A stretch of 64,000 nucleotides of DNA from Branchiostoma belcheri (lineage: Eukaryota > Chordata > Leptocardii > Amphioxiformes > Branchiostomatidae): the NCBI RefSeq assembly GCF_001625305.1, contig NW_017803157.1, positions 3,663,655 to 3,727,654 of the forward strand. Reading direction: 5' to 3'. Both the position numbers and the translations under genes were made by a program. Below, piece by piece: positions 37,501-52,500 of this stretch. Every line of letters starts with the position of its first letter. Within the stretch, counting starts at the first letter, position 1. The notes below the pieces were generated by a model. That model was not told the origin of the DNA. It saw only the letters and a list, made by a program, of their open reading frames with translations, and did no database searches.

Positions 37501-40500
37501 CTTTTTTGAAACCCTGACTCTCTGAAATGATATTTCTTGTATTTTCAGGGGGCAAATTTTGCTGATAGTCTAACCTTAGTTTAAACGCATCTCTTTTCCT
37601 ACCTTCACCCGCTGATTTTTGTCTATCAAAGATGACAGATTGGACAAATTTTGGTCTGTCCTGAGCAGCAAAAATTCCTTCACATGATGGCAATAAAGAG
37701 GGATGCTGGCTAGAACACTGGTTGAAATGCAGCTAGCCATGTATGTACAGCGTGTGCTATGTATGTACCACTGTAATTTGACAGATTGGGTAAATTTGGG
37801 TCTGTCATATGAGCAGCAAAAATTCCACCAAATGATGGAAAGAGGGACACTGACTAGAACATTGGTTGAAACGCATCTAGCCAAAAATGGCGAGTGTTAT
37901 ATACATGTACATGTATGTACCACCATAATATGACTGATTGGGCAAAATTTGGGTCTGTGACAAGCAGCAAAATGAAGGAAAGAGGCTAGAACACTGGTTG
38001 AAATGCATCTAGCCAAAATGGCGGGTGTTATATATGTACCACCATAATTTGACAGATTGGGCAAAATTTGGGTCTGTCAAAAGCGCAGAATTCTGTCGAA
38101 TGAAAGAAAGAGGCTAGATCACTGGTTGAAACCCATCTAGCCAAAATGGCGGGTGTTATATATGTACCACCGTAATTTGATTTCGCCACGCCGAAGCCAC
38201 GCTGGGCGCGAGACAAACACATGCTTCACAGCTCCGACGCAAATTTTTCACAGATGTGCGGGTAATCCCGCATTATGCTCCGGAGAGACGCGGACTGGAA
38301 CAAATTGCGCAGTACATACACCTGCTGTACACGCAATAATTTCATTAGCGACAGGGAGGCGCATTATTGAAAGTCATCTACTGTGAAGAGCAATGTTGTA
38401 TAATGCTCCCCCGTAATGTATAATGTGCAGGACGCTTCCTGAATGGAAAATTAGCCGAAGCTAGGGACAACAAAGTTGCTCCCAGTTGGCTGGAACACTG
38501 TACATTTATACCGCATATATTCTACTAACTTGATCCTGATAGGCCAAAAAAACAACTGGATATGATTTTCGAACGGTTTTGACGTTTCAGCTAGCATCCA
38601 CTACCATTCGTCAGTGATACTTGCTGATAGCTTTGTTCAACTGTGAATTTTTATAGATTAAATTTTCTTCCTTACTCTTATATTGTGACCAATCCAACAT
38701 GAAGCATGTCTCGAAATAAAAAGCTTTTCAGGCAGGCAAAGTTTTGCATGGTCTCCTTTGTAAGCTGTCCCACAATTAACCAAAATAACTCTCATAACTT
38801 GTGCTATTTCGCACTCCCTAATAGTAATACACCTCATACTCCAGGTGTGCAAGGGTCAACTATAGGCCCCTAGAGGTTGTCCCTGCAGGGATTTTGGCAG
38901 TGCCTGTAGATTTAGTGTGGCAGGAAGTCACCTTCATGGTGGATTGACATACTTTGTGACAGATTACCGAGTTCTGTCACGACACAAGGGCGTGGAAACA
39001 GGGCATTTCTCTAAACAGGTTTTACATTTCCTGGGGGAAAACCAACAGATTTTAATGCCAAATTCCTCAGCAGGATTTATTTTGTGAAATTTTGGAGAAG
39101 AAAATCGTCCTTTCTGTTTGCAACTTCCACATAAAATGGCGTGAAATGCAGGGCTAGCAATCTGGTAAACTGAATCTTTCAACAGTCAATATACAGAATA
39201 ATAATTAATATGTATTTTAAGTTACAAGAACAGAAATTCAGACTGCCATCATCTTTCCTTTGTCACATTTGCCTCCCTCTGACATTTTTCAGGTTTCCCA
39301 GAAATCTAAACAGATTTACACATTAATTCCTGTATATACAACTTTGCAAAACGACTTTCAAACACCGAATATATCTCACCATCACCAAATGTCAGTCAAA
39401 AATACAACAAAGATACAAAAAAAAGGTTCTTCGCCTTGGGGCAAAATATCAGGAGTCGCTTCCCTAATTTTCCACCATTACCTAATGGCCCTGAAATCCC
39501 CAATCCCGAAAGCTGATCCTCTTTCCCCATTAGTATCCATAGCGAGGGTGGCACAATTAAATTTCCCCCGGCGTAATATGTCAACGCTGCACGCGGGAGG
39601 CGAATACAGAACGCGTAATAAGGTTACGTGACTACCGGGTATTTTTACTGGCATTGTGTTATCGGTGGAATGAAATTAGAATTGATTCTGGGACGTCACT
39701 GCATTCTTACATGCAATGACCTCCCCCATTATACGTTATCCTTGCAGGCGTGGTACATTTGAAAAGACGTCCGAACGACGCTTTAGAATTTGTTGTGACG
39801 TCCCAACTCACCACAGAGCCAAGATACATGTACACAACAACGAAACAAAGTTAGCTTTCCACAAATTGAGATATATGACAAGAGACTTGTCCACAAGATT
39901 CAATTAGTATCGATTGCTGGCAAAGTATTCTTACAACAGCCCATATCGCACAAGGTACAACAGGTTAGCCACTCAAAAGTTGGTTATCTAATTTTATCCC
40001 CAACGTATTACTCCGGATATAATTCTGTTTTTAGAAATACAAAATTGCAAAAGACACCAGAAGCATATATACCGGTACTTCTAAAAATGCCAAGAAATGA
40101 TCTGCCAAAGAGTGTATGCCCCCCCCCCCACACACACACAAAATTCTTCAACAAAGAAACGAAGCTCTAATTATGACAGAAAACCTCCATCCCATCGAAG
40201 CACAAACAAGATAACCTGTGGAACTGATAAAAGCCTTTCCTCACCGCGCGTAATCTCATTTCTGGAAGCATCTAAGCTCTTGCCGGATGCTGACAACATC
40301 ATATGCCTGTACAAATCTAATTATATCACTGTACATCAATTGTAATCCAGTCTGCACGTAGACAGTACATGCAATGTAAGAATATTGCACACATTAACAA
40401 GGCCCATTTGTTTTTCATGTAATGTTTCACCAGACGATTTGATTGTGAGCTATTCGTGCTGATGACACAAATGTCATGATTATTTTTCCATCTGGAGTTA

Positions 40501-43500
40501 AGATATCTGAATCATGTCTCTTTTCCAGCTCATTTCTTGTGCCGCATTTCAATCGACGTTAAAATTGTCATTTTCTTTCACAAAGTTGTTGTTGGGGGAA
40601 GAGATAAAACTTTTCAAATGCTCATTTTTACCCTTTATATTTAGCCACTCAATTTGTAGCTGGTTGAACAATCACAAAGGTACATGTACGATATTCAAAT
40701 TGCCACAAGACACACTATCAAAATTGCCACAAGACACACTATCACAAGTAACTGGTTGATACATTTGTTACCTTTGCCACACTTAAGGCACAAACCATTG
40801 ATTCAATAGCATGCCATGCATCTCGAAAATGCAAATACAAAAACTGGGACCAAAGTCAAATAGGAAAAGGACAGCCTTTTTTTCCTTCAAAATACCATGC
40901 CAGCCACTTCATCCACTACAAACATGCTACCAAAACATACTACAGATGCATTTCCAGGTACAATGTAGTTATTAGCACACACATGTACCAGTACATATAA
41001 AAAGTTGCCAGCCTTCCTTTCAGCAACTACTTGTGTCATTCTTTTGCGCTCTTCAATACAACCACAAAAACCTTCAACACATCCAAGATAGACTGGATGC
41101 AGGGAAGATATTGGAGAAGAAATCACAAAGAACAATCAAAAGGGCTACTAGGTCATTAAAAAATTAGGTTTCATCTTAATTTTAAATACTTAGAATTTAC
41201 AAATCTTTTCATCCCCTTTTCAGTCTTTGTGGTCTTTCTCTTCAACAACAGTACATCACACAGGCTGTCTTTCATGACTCACCTGAGTGCCTGTTTTTTC
41301 TCCACCAGACCACGATGATGAACAGGCACACGAGCAGGAACACAGTGACCGCCCCGACCAGGCTGATGTACAGGGCCAGGTTGTCTTCTGTCCGAGCACT
41401 GGCAACTAGAGACAAAAGAAAACCAAGTTGATTTTAGCTTGTGTAGAAAAGTGTTTTTTAATGTTTTGCAGTCAATTTCTGTAATATCACTTCATCAATT
41501 CAGCCTTCTGGCCGCGACTGTTGTGATATAGATGATGTCATAATGATAAACCATTCGACCAACTCAATGAACTAAATGTCCTAAAAGATGGGTCATTTGA
41601 ACGTGACAAAGGCTGCAAGACAAATACATTTGTGTAGCTCAAAATTTAGGGACTAGTTTGTCGACTTGGAATGCAGGCTAGTTGTTTTATCAACAGCTTT
41701 TATTATGTCTTTTTAAACTGCAAAAACCTTTCAGAATACTTTCTTTGGGCCATGGGAATCAAGAGCTCCAATTTTAAACTTGTACTGCCAAGGGTGTTTC
41801 TATGCACCAAAGTTTTCTTGATTATAGCCCAAATTAGCATGGCTAGGGTTAAGGTTACTTGTAATACTTGTAAGTTGAGTATCATTCAAAAGCAAATATT
41901 ATGAACAAAGAGGGGAGTTTAAAACAGAAAAAAAAATCAGGAACACAAAACTTACATGTCGGACTATGGGTCTGAATTTGTAGATCACTTTCTTCAGAAT
42001 CTGTGAGAGAAAACAGCACAACAACAAGAAACAAACCAGGGTCAACAGCATGCAAACGTAAGAATAAGATACAAAGAAATTAGGAAATGCACAACAAAAA
42101 GTTACTTTGCAGCTTTGGCCACACAAAGCTATTTCACTCTCTCCTATATCAAAAGAAAAATGATGTTAAACTGGATGAACAGAATGTCATAGTCTGGAAA
42201 GTTTTGCCTCCCGTTTTCTCTCTGATTTCAGTTTTAATTCTTGTCTCTCTTGCATTATTTGTACTTTAACATCCATAGAAACATATTTGTGTGGCCTTAA
42301 GCTAAAAATCAAGTTAATAAACAAACAATAAAATTGTTGATGATAAAAGATAAAACAAAAGGAAAAAGCCAAAATGTGGCTGTATTTTTTACCTCTACAG
42401 AGACCCCCTGTACAATTTCTTGTCTCCATGTTGTCTCCGATGCAGTAGCGACCGCCGAATTGTGGCGGCGGATCGTTACACTCTCGTCTTCTCCAGTTGT
42501 TACAATCGCGCCCGCAGGCTGAGAATTTGGACCACTCCGACCAACCTCCATCCACTGCAGAGGACACAAAAGGATCCTTTGTTATTAGACAGGTAGACTG
42601 GAAAACTTGATCTTCTAGCAACTTAACATTACAGATTGTTAAGTAGAAAAGTAACATTTGCAAAGCAAACAGTAAACACCATGAAAACATTCATATGGAT
42701 GGTAACCAGGCCATCCAACTCAGTCCTACCACTTGCTACATAATGTAACCCAACATCACAGGGTGTCTGCTGCAGCACCAGTTACAATGGTAACAGCCAT
42801 ATGGTCGAAGAAGAAGAAACTGAGCAAAAACATAATGTCTTCTTTCTACAAAGGTAAACATAAAAGCCTTTGTACCTAATGAAAAGGACTCTATTGTACT
42901 TCATGCCTGTTAGTTTTTTCCACAATAGCTGTAGCAAGTGGTACACATGCCTGCTGTATGGGATTGCTGTATCTAAAAAAAAAGTCGTTGAAAAAATGGA
43001 ACCCTGTCCTACCTGGACAGAGAGTGGTACACTCCGCGCGCTGTACAGGGTCGCCGTCGCAGGTGTCGCCGCCGTTGAGCGGGGCGGGGTTGGTACAGGT
43101 ACGGGTCCGACGCATCAGGCCGCGCCCACACTGGCTGTTACACTCGCTCCACGTGCTCCATGTCGACCAACCACCGTTGACTGTGATAGGAAGAGGGAAA
43201 CAGTATTATTATCATCGTCATCATTGTTTTCTTCATTCTTTATTTCAGGCATCAACGGTCCATATAATTATAAAAGAAAACATACAAATAGAAATACACA
43301 TACTAACAACAGTTTGAAATTTGACTATGACTATGACTACAGATGGACCCAGACATTGCAGAAGACTCTGTTGCAGAAGTTTACATCAGATTTGAGAACA
43401 GATTGGATGGTGTTATTTGAGGAGTTCTACAGACAAGATATGTCTAACATTTGTTGATTCTTTGCTATGCCACAGCACAGAGATCAAAATTTCCAGTTTT

Positions 43501-46500
43501 GTTGGGAGAAAAAAGGGATAAGATGTAGCTTTTGAATAATAACCGATTTTTCAGCACCAAGGAAAGAGCCAGACACTACCAACAGCACTGATCACAATTG
43601 CTTCCAAATTCAAAACATGTAGTTTTTCTTTCCCTTGTCATCATTAAAAACAAAGCCCTCCTAACTCTGGTGATGTAAAAAGCACTTTTTCTTGTAGGAA
43701 TGTTGTCACAGTGCTTGTTGCTAGCATCAAAGACTCCTTAGGGTCTGTCACTATCTGTTTGCCTGTCAATCATCAACAAATTGGCAAAAAAAAGTCCCTG
43801 AGTACCAGTAGCACTATCCAGTAGTCCTAAAACTGATAATATGAAAGATACTTTTTTCCTTGTAGGAATGTTGTCACAGTGCTTGTTGCTAGCATCAAAG
43901 ACTCCTTAGGGTCTGTCACAATCTCCTCGCCTCTTAATCATCAACAAATTGGCAAAGAAAGTCCCTGAGTGCCAGTACTCCTAGAATTGGTAATATGAAA
44001 GATACTTTTTTCCTTGTAGGAATGTTATCACAGTGCTTGTTGGGAGCATCAAAGAGTCCTTAGGGTCTGTCACTATCTGCTTGCCTCTCAATCAACAACA
44101 AATTGGCAAAGAAAGTCCCTGAGTGCCAGTGGCACTATTCAGTAGTTCTAAAACTGATAATATGAAAGATCTTTTTTTCCTTGTAGGAATGTTGTCACAG
44201 TGCTTTTTGGGAGTATCCAAGACCCTAAGGGTCTGTCACAATCTCCTTGCCTCTCAATCACCAACAAATTGGCAAAGAAAGTCCCTGAGTGCCAGTACTC
44301 CTAGAATTGGTAATATGAAAGATACTTTTTTCTTGTAGGAATGTTATCACAGTGCTTGTTGCTAGCATCAAAGACTCCTTAGGGTCTGTCACTATCTGTT
44401 TGCCTGTCAATCATCAACAAATTGGCAAAGAAAGTCCCTGAGTACCAGTGGCACTATCCAGTACTCCTAGAACTGGTAATATGAAAGGTACTTTTTCCTT
44501 GTAGTGATAATGCCACAGGGCTTGTTGGGAGTATACAATACCCCTTAGGGTTTGTCACTATCTGCTTGCCTCTCAATCACCAACAAATTGGCAAAAAAAA
44601 GTCCCCAAGTGCCTGTAGCACAATCCATCTCATCATAAGCTGTCATAACATCACATTCACTAAAGGAAATGCTAAGATATCGCCCTGACATCTTTCTAAC
44701 TGAGGCAGTTTGTTGATTTTTTTCTTCAACCGATTTGGGACTACCTCTCCCCTAAGAATTTCTGGGGAGACCCCTGCACTATCCGTCGCATCATAAGCTG
44801 TCATAACATCACATTCACCCAAGGAAAAAGCTAAGATAAGGAACTGTCTGTCACCCAGGCCTGATAGGAAGACGTACGTGCAATCACTTTCGCCCTGACA
44901 TCTTTCTGACAGCGGCAGTTTCCTGGTATCGATTTTATGGCAGGTTACGACACGTCGGTCGTGGAACACATCCCTTTTTACGTCCCCGAACGGAATGTAG
45001 GCATTACTTCTGGATCAGGGTTCCTTACAAGACAATAAATCAGGCTTCTCACCTGTATGTTCAAGATCTTGGGCAAATCAGAATGCTGACCTACAACACT
45101 AACTTACTAAGCTTTTGTTGCACAGTTGTCAAAACAGTCACTGACTAAAAAATGATGGATTCTCTACCAATCCACATCTCTTTTTACATCCCCGAACGGG
45201 ATACAGGCATTACTTCAGGATCAAGGTTCCTTACAAGACTATAAATCAGGAACCTCACCTATGTTCAAGATCAGAATGCTAACCTACAACACTAACTTAC
45301 TAAGCTTTTGTTGCACAGTTGTCAAAACAGTCACTGACTAGAAAATGATGAATTCTCTACCAATCCACATCCCTTTTTACGTCCCTGAACAGAATACAGA
45401 CATTATTTCTGGATCAGGGATTCTTACAAGACTATACATCAGAATCCTCACCTATGTTCAAGATCTTGAATGCTGACCTACAACATTAACTTTTGTTGCA
45501 CAGTTGTTAAAACAGTCACTGACTGGAAAATGATGGATTGTCTACCAATCCACATCCCTTTTTATGTCCCCGGACGGAATACAGCCATTACTTCTGGATC
45601 AGAAGTAATATTTAAGACAAGATTATATATAAATTGGGATTCTCACCTAGTATGTTCAAGATCTTGCTCTAGGAAGGCAAAACCTGAACTCTAACCTTCA
45701 ACACTAAGCTTTTGTTTAAAAAAAAAAAACGCCCACTTTTGATGTGTGACAAAATGCAAAAATGATGGATTCTCTGTCATATCCAACTTGCTTTCAAAAA
45801 AAAGGCACAAAAAACATGCAGGGAGAAGATACAGACCCTACCATTTTAAAAGTGTAACATTTACAGTAATAGCACCAGTTTTGCCTCTTTTTGTCTCCTA
45901 CATTTTTGTTTGTTTTGCATCTTTCCGTTTCCAACTTTAAACTAAAGCAAGGAAGAGTATGGCAAATCATGATATGAATATTCCATTGGGTTATGAGAAC
46001 CTTTCTACCAAGAAATATGAAGGCATCCAGACCACCATCCACCGACATGCATTAACAATCAGAACTTCATCATTTTTGTCGGTCTCATATTTTTTGACTT
46101 TTTGGCATCTTTCTGTTGCCAATTTTACACTCTGATCTAAATCAAGAAAGAGTTTGGCAAATTCTGCTGCTGTATGAATATTCAATTGGGTTATGAGGAA
46201 CTTGCTACCAAGAAATATGAAGGCATCCCGACCACCATGCATTAACAATCAGAACTTCATCATTTCATGCCGATCCGGTAATTTCCGTGGCCTTTTGTCG
46301 ACAATGACAGATGGTCGGTATAAGGTTGGGGTGATTTCTTTCCAACGTGGCGGGAAATGCGAGCGGTGATCCGAAAAGAACACTGCGCGCACTTGGGGGA
46401 GGTTTCATAATTACTCCACTAATCACGACGGAGATTACGAGAGACGGCAACGTACTTGGGATGATGGGGAATCGATATTTGAGAACCGTGGGACTTCTAC

Positions 46501-49500
46501 AACTTTTCCTGCCTGTTGCGTTGACTTTGAATAACTGGGTGGTACCAAAAAATAAAGAGACCCCTCATGTAGCTTGTTTTGGTGTTATTTCAAATGCTTC
46601 AAGTGGACTAATGGGGAATCGATATTTGCGAACTGTGGGAGTTCTACAACTTTTCCTGCCTGTTGCTGAGACTTTGAATAACTGGGTGGTACCAAAAAAT
46701 AAAGAGACCCCTCATGTGGTTTGTTTTGGGGTTATTTCAAACGCTTCAAGTGGACTAATGGGGAATCGATATTTGCGAACTGTGGGAGTTCTACAACTTT
46801 TCTGCCTGTTGCTGTGAACTAGCTATTTATGGGTGGTACCAAAAAATAAACCGTTACGTATGCTTGTTTTGGGGCTATTTCAAATGCTCCAAGTATGAAA
46901 TGATGACAAAAAGTGCTAAGAAATTGCAGTTAATTTGAATATTAGACCATTGGAGCCTAAACAGAGCTAACTTATTCTAAGCTACCGAAACTAATTTCAT
47001 CAGGTTAGTATTTTGCAGATGTTGTGAGGGGAGCTTCTGTCTTCTGCAAGCACACTGGAATGTATTCTCCTCTTCTAAGGAAGTGTGGCAGGTTCTTTAA
47101 GGTGTGTCTCTCCTTGAACAGGGAATCTTAGTGTAATCCCTTCTTATCCTCCACATCTACACAGTGTACTGACAAATTGGGGTCAACTTTACACCACAGG
47201 AATGGTTTCTAATTACCTGCCCATCACTTGGAAACCCTAAGACGTCGATTGTACACAATCTTAAAGACTAGAGAGGAAATTGAAGCTTGGAAAGCTTGGT
47301 CCTTGAGTATTTGATGGACATCGGCTATTAGTCCACATCAGGGAGACCTCATAATGTCACTTTTTTTACCTTCTAAATGATGACTTTTGAATCCAATCAG
47401 TGATAGACAATTAACAATTAGATTCTACTAGAAGGGCTCCAGAATTTGCCATCGATTATCCACATTAAAACCTATGGTTAGTGATATAATTTCTGATTTG
47501 TCAGATTTTGAAAAAAAAATTATGTTGACCTAAAAGTTTAGCACTAGTAGAGTTCCTCACTATACAATATAACTAAATTTGATCATACATAATTAAACAA
47601 TATAACTAAATATGGTCATAGGTAGAGCTGTGTACCTAAACAAATTTTAGGTACAGGTACAGGTACAGGTACACAGGTTTAGGTACAGGTCCGGACCTGA
47701 ACCTGTACCTGAACAATTCGACCAATTTATATGCTCTTCTGAACTCCTTCAATAACAAAAAAACATAAATAAACTTGATAGTTAAGGTTTATTCTTTGTT
47801 TATGGCGAATGCTCAGATAAAATATAGGCAAAACTAAGATGTTTTTGTTTTCATGAACACACTGTCCTTACACAGGCACCCATTGTTAACCAGCTATTTA
47901 AACATTTGAGGTCACAAATAGGCATAAAATTGGTGTGAAATTGTTTAGGTACAGTACCGGTACTGAGGGATTAGGTATTTTGGACCTGTACCTAATCAAT
48001 TTTTCCGGTACAGTATCGGTACTGCGTACCGGTACACAGCTCTAGTCATAGGTAATTGTCATAGGCTGTGAGATTTAATCAGGTATTTCAATCAACAAAA
48101 CTAAATTAACTGAATATTTAGATATTAATGTGATGCTTAGACTTAGACATGGTTGATTAAAATCTTTTTAAGACATAATAACTTTAGTAATTAGAATGTC
48201 TCTTTAAAATGATCGATCTGTTACTTATAGACAAATCTCAACTTCTTTGAGCAACGTGTGGAGAACTTCCTTACTAAGCCGATTGATTTTGGAATCATAA
48301 GTAACCATGGCCGATAAGAGAGCTGCTTAGCTAGAGCTTAGTAAGAATTATACCCCGAGCGAGCGAAGCTATCAGTTACAGTTAATGGGCGACTTTTAAG
48401 TCTTTTGTTCGCGTATTGATTCTGCCTGCTTCTTAACTGCCCTCCTATTAACAACTCAAGATGCGAGGCAGCAATTTTCATGTGACGGTGCAGATGAGAA
48501 GGGCTCTTCCACTAAATATTGAGGGAGGGTGTGCATACAAAAGCAAGGGATAATTATAAGTGGGTGTGACGAGATGACTGGCAAAAACAGAAATATCTTT
48601 AAGACTTCTTTTGCAACTCTGTTCTCTATTAATTCTTGTTGCCAAGAGGATAACTAAATTTTCAGTCAAATAATATGAAAAACAAGGTCAAAATTGTCAT
48701 ATACACACCCTTATAATTCCAAATGATCTCTAATCTAGGTGGCCTTTCTGTGCATTTTTTTTCCTTTGAACCAATTACAGAACACTACGTTCTTTCAAAG
48801 CTCCGCTAGTCTGATATCTGACATTTTCGCTGATCAATGTTAACATTATAAAATATTGCCCAAGAGGCTGTTGCATAGGCTAACATAACGGCCATTTAGA
48901 AGCCTGTACAAGGTGGCATTTCTGTCCATTTTCCTCCTTTTAACCGATTACAGAATACTTTGTTTTTTCAAAGCTCCTATCACCTGATATCTGACATTTT
49001 CGCTGATCAATGACAACGTTAGAATATTGCCCAAGAGGCTGCTGTGTACATGTGGGCTAACATAACAGCCATTTAGAAGCTCGAAGAAGGTGGCATTTTC
49101 CGTGTATATTTTTCCTTTTAACCAATTATTGGGCACTGATATCTTTCAAAGCTCCTCTAGTCTCATATCTGACATTTTCGATGATCAATGCCAAATTTAT
49201 AAAATATTGCCCAAGAGGCTGTTGCGTAAGCTAACATAAGAGCCATTTAGAAGCCTAAACAAGGTGGCATTTCTGTACATTTTTTTTTCTTTTAATCAAC
49301 TTTACAAAATACTACGTTCCTTCAAAGCTCCTATAGTCTCATATCTGACATTTTTGCAGATCAATGCCAAATTTATAAAATATTGCCCAAGAGGCTGTCA
49401 TGTAGGCTAACATAACGGCCATTTAGAGGCCTGTACAAGGTGGCATTTCTGTGCATTGTTTTCCTTTCAGCCAATTACAGAATACTACGTTCTTTCAATG

Positions 49501-52500
49501 CTCCTTTAGTCTGATATCTGACATTTTTGCTGATCAATGCCAAATATATAAAATACTGCCCAAGAGGCTGCTGTGCACATGTAGACTAACATGTTAAAAA
49601 CGGCCATTTAAAAGCCTGAACAAGGTGGCATTTCTGTTTATTTTTTCCTTTTAACCAATTATTGGGCACTGATATCTTTCAAAGCTCCTCTAGTCTGATA
49701 TCTGACATTTTCGCTGATCAATGCAAACGTTACAATATTGCCCAAGAGGCTGCTGTGTACATATAGGCTAACATAACAGCCATTTAGAAGCCTGACCAAG
49801 GTGGCATTTCTTTGCATTTTTCTCCTTTTAACCGATTACAGAATACTACGTTCTTTCAATGCTCCTTTAGACTCATATCTGACTGTCGTGTAGGCTAACA
49901 TAACAGCCATTTAGAAGGCTGAACAAGGTGGCATTTCTGTCCATTTTTCTCCTTTTAACCGATTACAGAATACTACGTTCTTTCAATGCTCCTCTAGTCT
50001 CATATCTGACATTTTTGCTGATCATGCCAATGTTAGAATATTGCCCAAGAGGCTGCTGTGTACATGTCGGCTAACATAACGGCCATTTAGAAGCCCGACC
50101 AGTCATAAACAGATCACGAATTTACGTGTGTTGTGTGTTGCCCCCCTCCCCGGTGGAATCTAGATCAATAAGTGATTAATGACCCCGCAGACATGATGAA
50201 AGAGTTCAAAGATCTAGTCGGACTTTCCGCCCACCGGGTCACACGACTCTTCGTGAAACGGCCTCCGTGTCCCATTCAAAATTCATGGCCTTGGCAATCC
50301 ATCCATCAACGCATTAGCATTGCAATTTCACCGTCCTCAATGACATGCAGCGATCTGGTCAACAACCGAATATCACTGATGTTTTCTCCTGTGATCTCTC
50401 AGTCAGCTAAAGCTAGTGGATACTAGCTGAAACGTCTGACTGTTTCCAAAATCATATCCAGTTGCTTGAGTAACTGCTTTTTGGCATATCTTATTACCTA
50501 GATGTCTAACCTTCATCGACGTATCACTGATGTTGGTACACGATTATGTCTACAAGGAGTTTAATTGTTGAACAAAACTGCTACATTTATAGATCTTCGT
50601 AAAGCACAGCATTTTTTTTGGCTTGCCCCGCCAAATTTTCTATGAAATTTTATCTTCCTCATGCTGCGATCTGGTCAACAACTGAAGATCATATTGGTCT
50701 GCCATTTTGTCAACAAGGAGTAATTGTCCAACAAAACTGCTAGATCTAAATTCTGCCAATTCTTTTGTTTCCAAAATCATAACCCAATTGCTTGAGTAAC
50801 TTTTTTGCATGTCTTGCTTCCTGGATGTCTAACCTTCATTGACACAGATTTTTTGGCTTAATCTCAAAGCTTGCCACTCCCAATTTTCTATGAGATTTCC
50901 TCTATTGTACACGTGCAAAAAAACGATGAGTATGCCCTGCTTCTTACAACAATCTCTGCTTTAGAGTCAGCAGTTTTCCCTTCCAGATTATATCGATGCA
51001 AAATTGGTCCTGACAACTTTGTCCCTGCTCAATATCAACCTTTCAGAAGCTTACACAAAGGTCCGCTCCCCATTACGATTGCATGTTTGTAGGATACAGA
51101 GGTTGCTACTTTTGCCTCAACACTTGGATTGGGTTTGACACTGCAGTCTGCTGCTATTAGTGCTAACTCCACTCAGTGGTGAAAGCATTTTAGCTCTGTA
51201 ATTTTTTCATTAACTGTTCATTTTCTGTAAAGTGGTATTGAAGAATCCTGAAGTTTGGGGGAAAACGTCTGAATACCTTTAAAGTTTGTTAAGTCTGCTT
51301 TTTAAGTCCTTTGGACTAAATTTTATGAAATGGACAATTTGAAACCTTTAAAAACAATTTCCTACATTTGGAGAAGAAAATCATGGTGTTGAGAGAAGTT
51401 GGTGGTGGTCGTTTTGATGATTTTACATTTCTACCGAAGATTTTTGTCAATTAACATTTTCTTTCGAAATTTTTCCCTCACATGCCACAAAGTTCCTGCA
51501 ATTAACAGAAAAACAGGTGCTGGCAAGAGCCTCAAAAACCCTTTATAAAAACTTGACACCTACCGTAAACGGTCACCCTGGCGGTAACGCTCCTGCGTTT
51601 GGTGACAATGTTCTTCGCCACACACGTGTAATTAGCGGTGTCGGACAGTCGAGCCTGGTTAATTATCAGGTTCCCCTCGTTAGTAATGATGAAGTTGATG
51701 TCCAGGTCCACCTGTAGAAATTCATTTAGTCTAATTAATTAATCAATCAATTAATTAATGACCTCTTTTCCTTAGACACTCAGCACGTAAAATTTTGGGC
51801 TAACTTTGCAAGTAAATAGGTGGTCATAATGTATTTTACAATGTATGTAAGAGGACTCCAGGATGCATAGTGGTTGTATTGTCACTAACTGGAGATTCCT
51901 TAACTAGCTATGCTTAACCCTAGTCATTTTGGCATTTTTCTCACAACATTTTTCAATTAATGCATGTCTTAATTAGATCAAACACCCCTGACTTTTTTTG
52001 CCCTGCGGTGGCGTAATTACTTCCGCATTCGTTTCGTTTCTGCGGTGTGATGCATTGCACGAGAAATACCCCCAAATCGTACCTACAACATGTATACAGT
52101 GTGCTATATAGACGGTACTGTGTATGCAACCAAACAATTGTTGGGCACCGCAGGACTAGGATTTTAATAAACAAACAAGCAAATAAACAAACCTGGATCT
52201 CCTCATCGTTCTTCAGCCACACCACCTCGGGTGTCGGCACGCCCTCTGGTGGGCGGCATTGGAGTTGCACCGGTGTCTCATTGGGGACCCCCTGGCTGAT
52301 GGGCTCCAGAATAAAATCTTTTCTGAGATCTGAAAGGTAAAAAAAAAGCAATTTTCAAATTAAGTACTTTAGTTTAGTTTACTTCATTGAGGATGCAACA
52401 AGGCATGACATGTGGTAGAAAGGCAGCAACAAGGCTGGTAGCGGCTACCAACTGATTGAGAAAACACACACACACAAAAATATTTCTGAGATCTGAAAGG

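Noticed and set aside
42870..43457. 195-codon plus-strand ORF
   Set aside because: It is the antisense shadow of the first TSP1 exon (43180..43013), which has the real domain and phased splice sites.
48730..50100. Regular repeats as a CRISPR-like array
   Set aside because: Units are contiguous copies about 175 bp long without unique spacers, in an animal intron.
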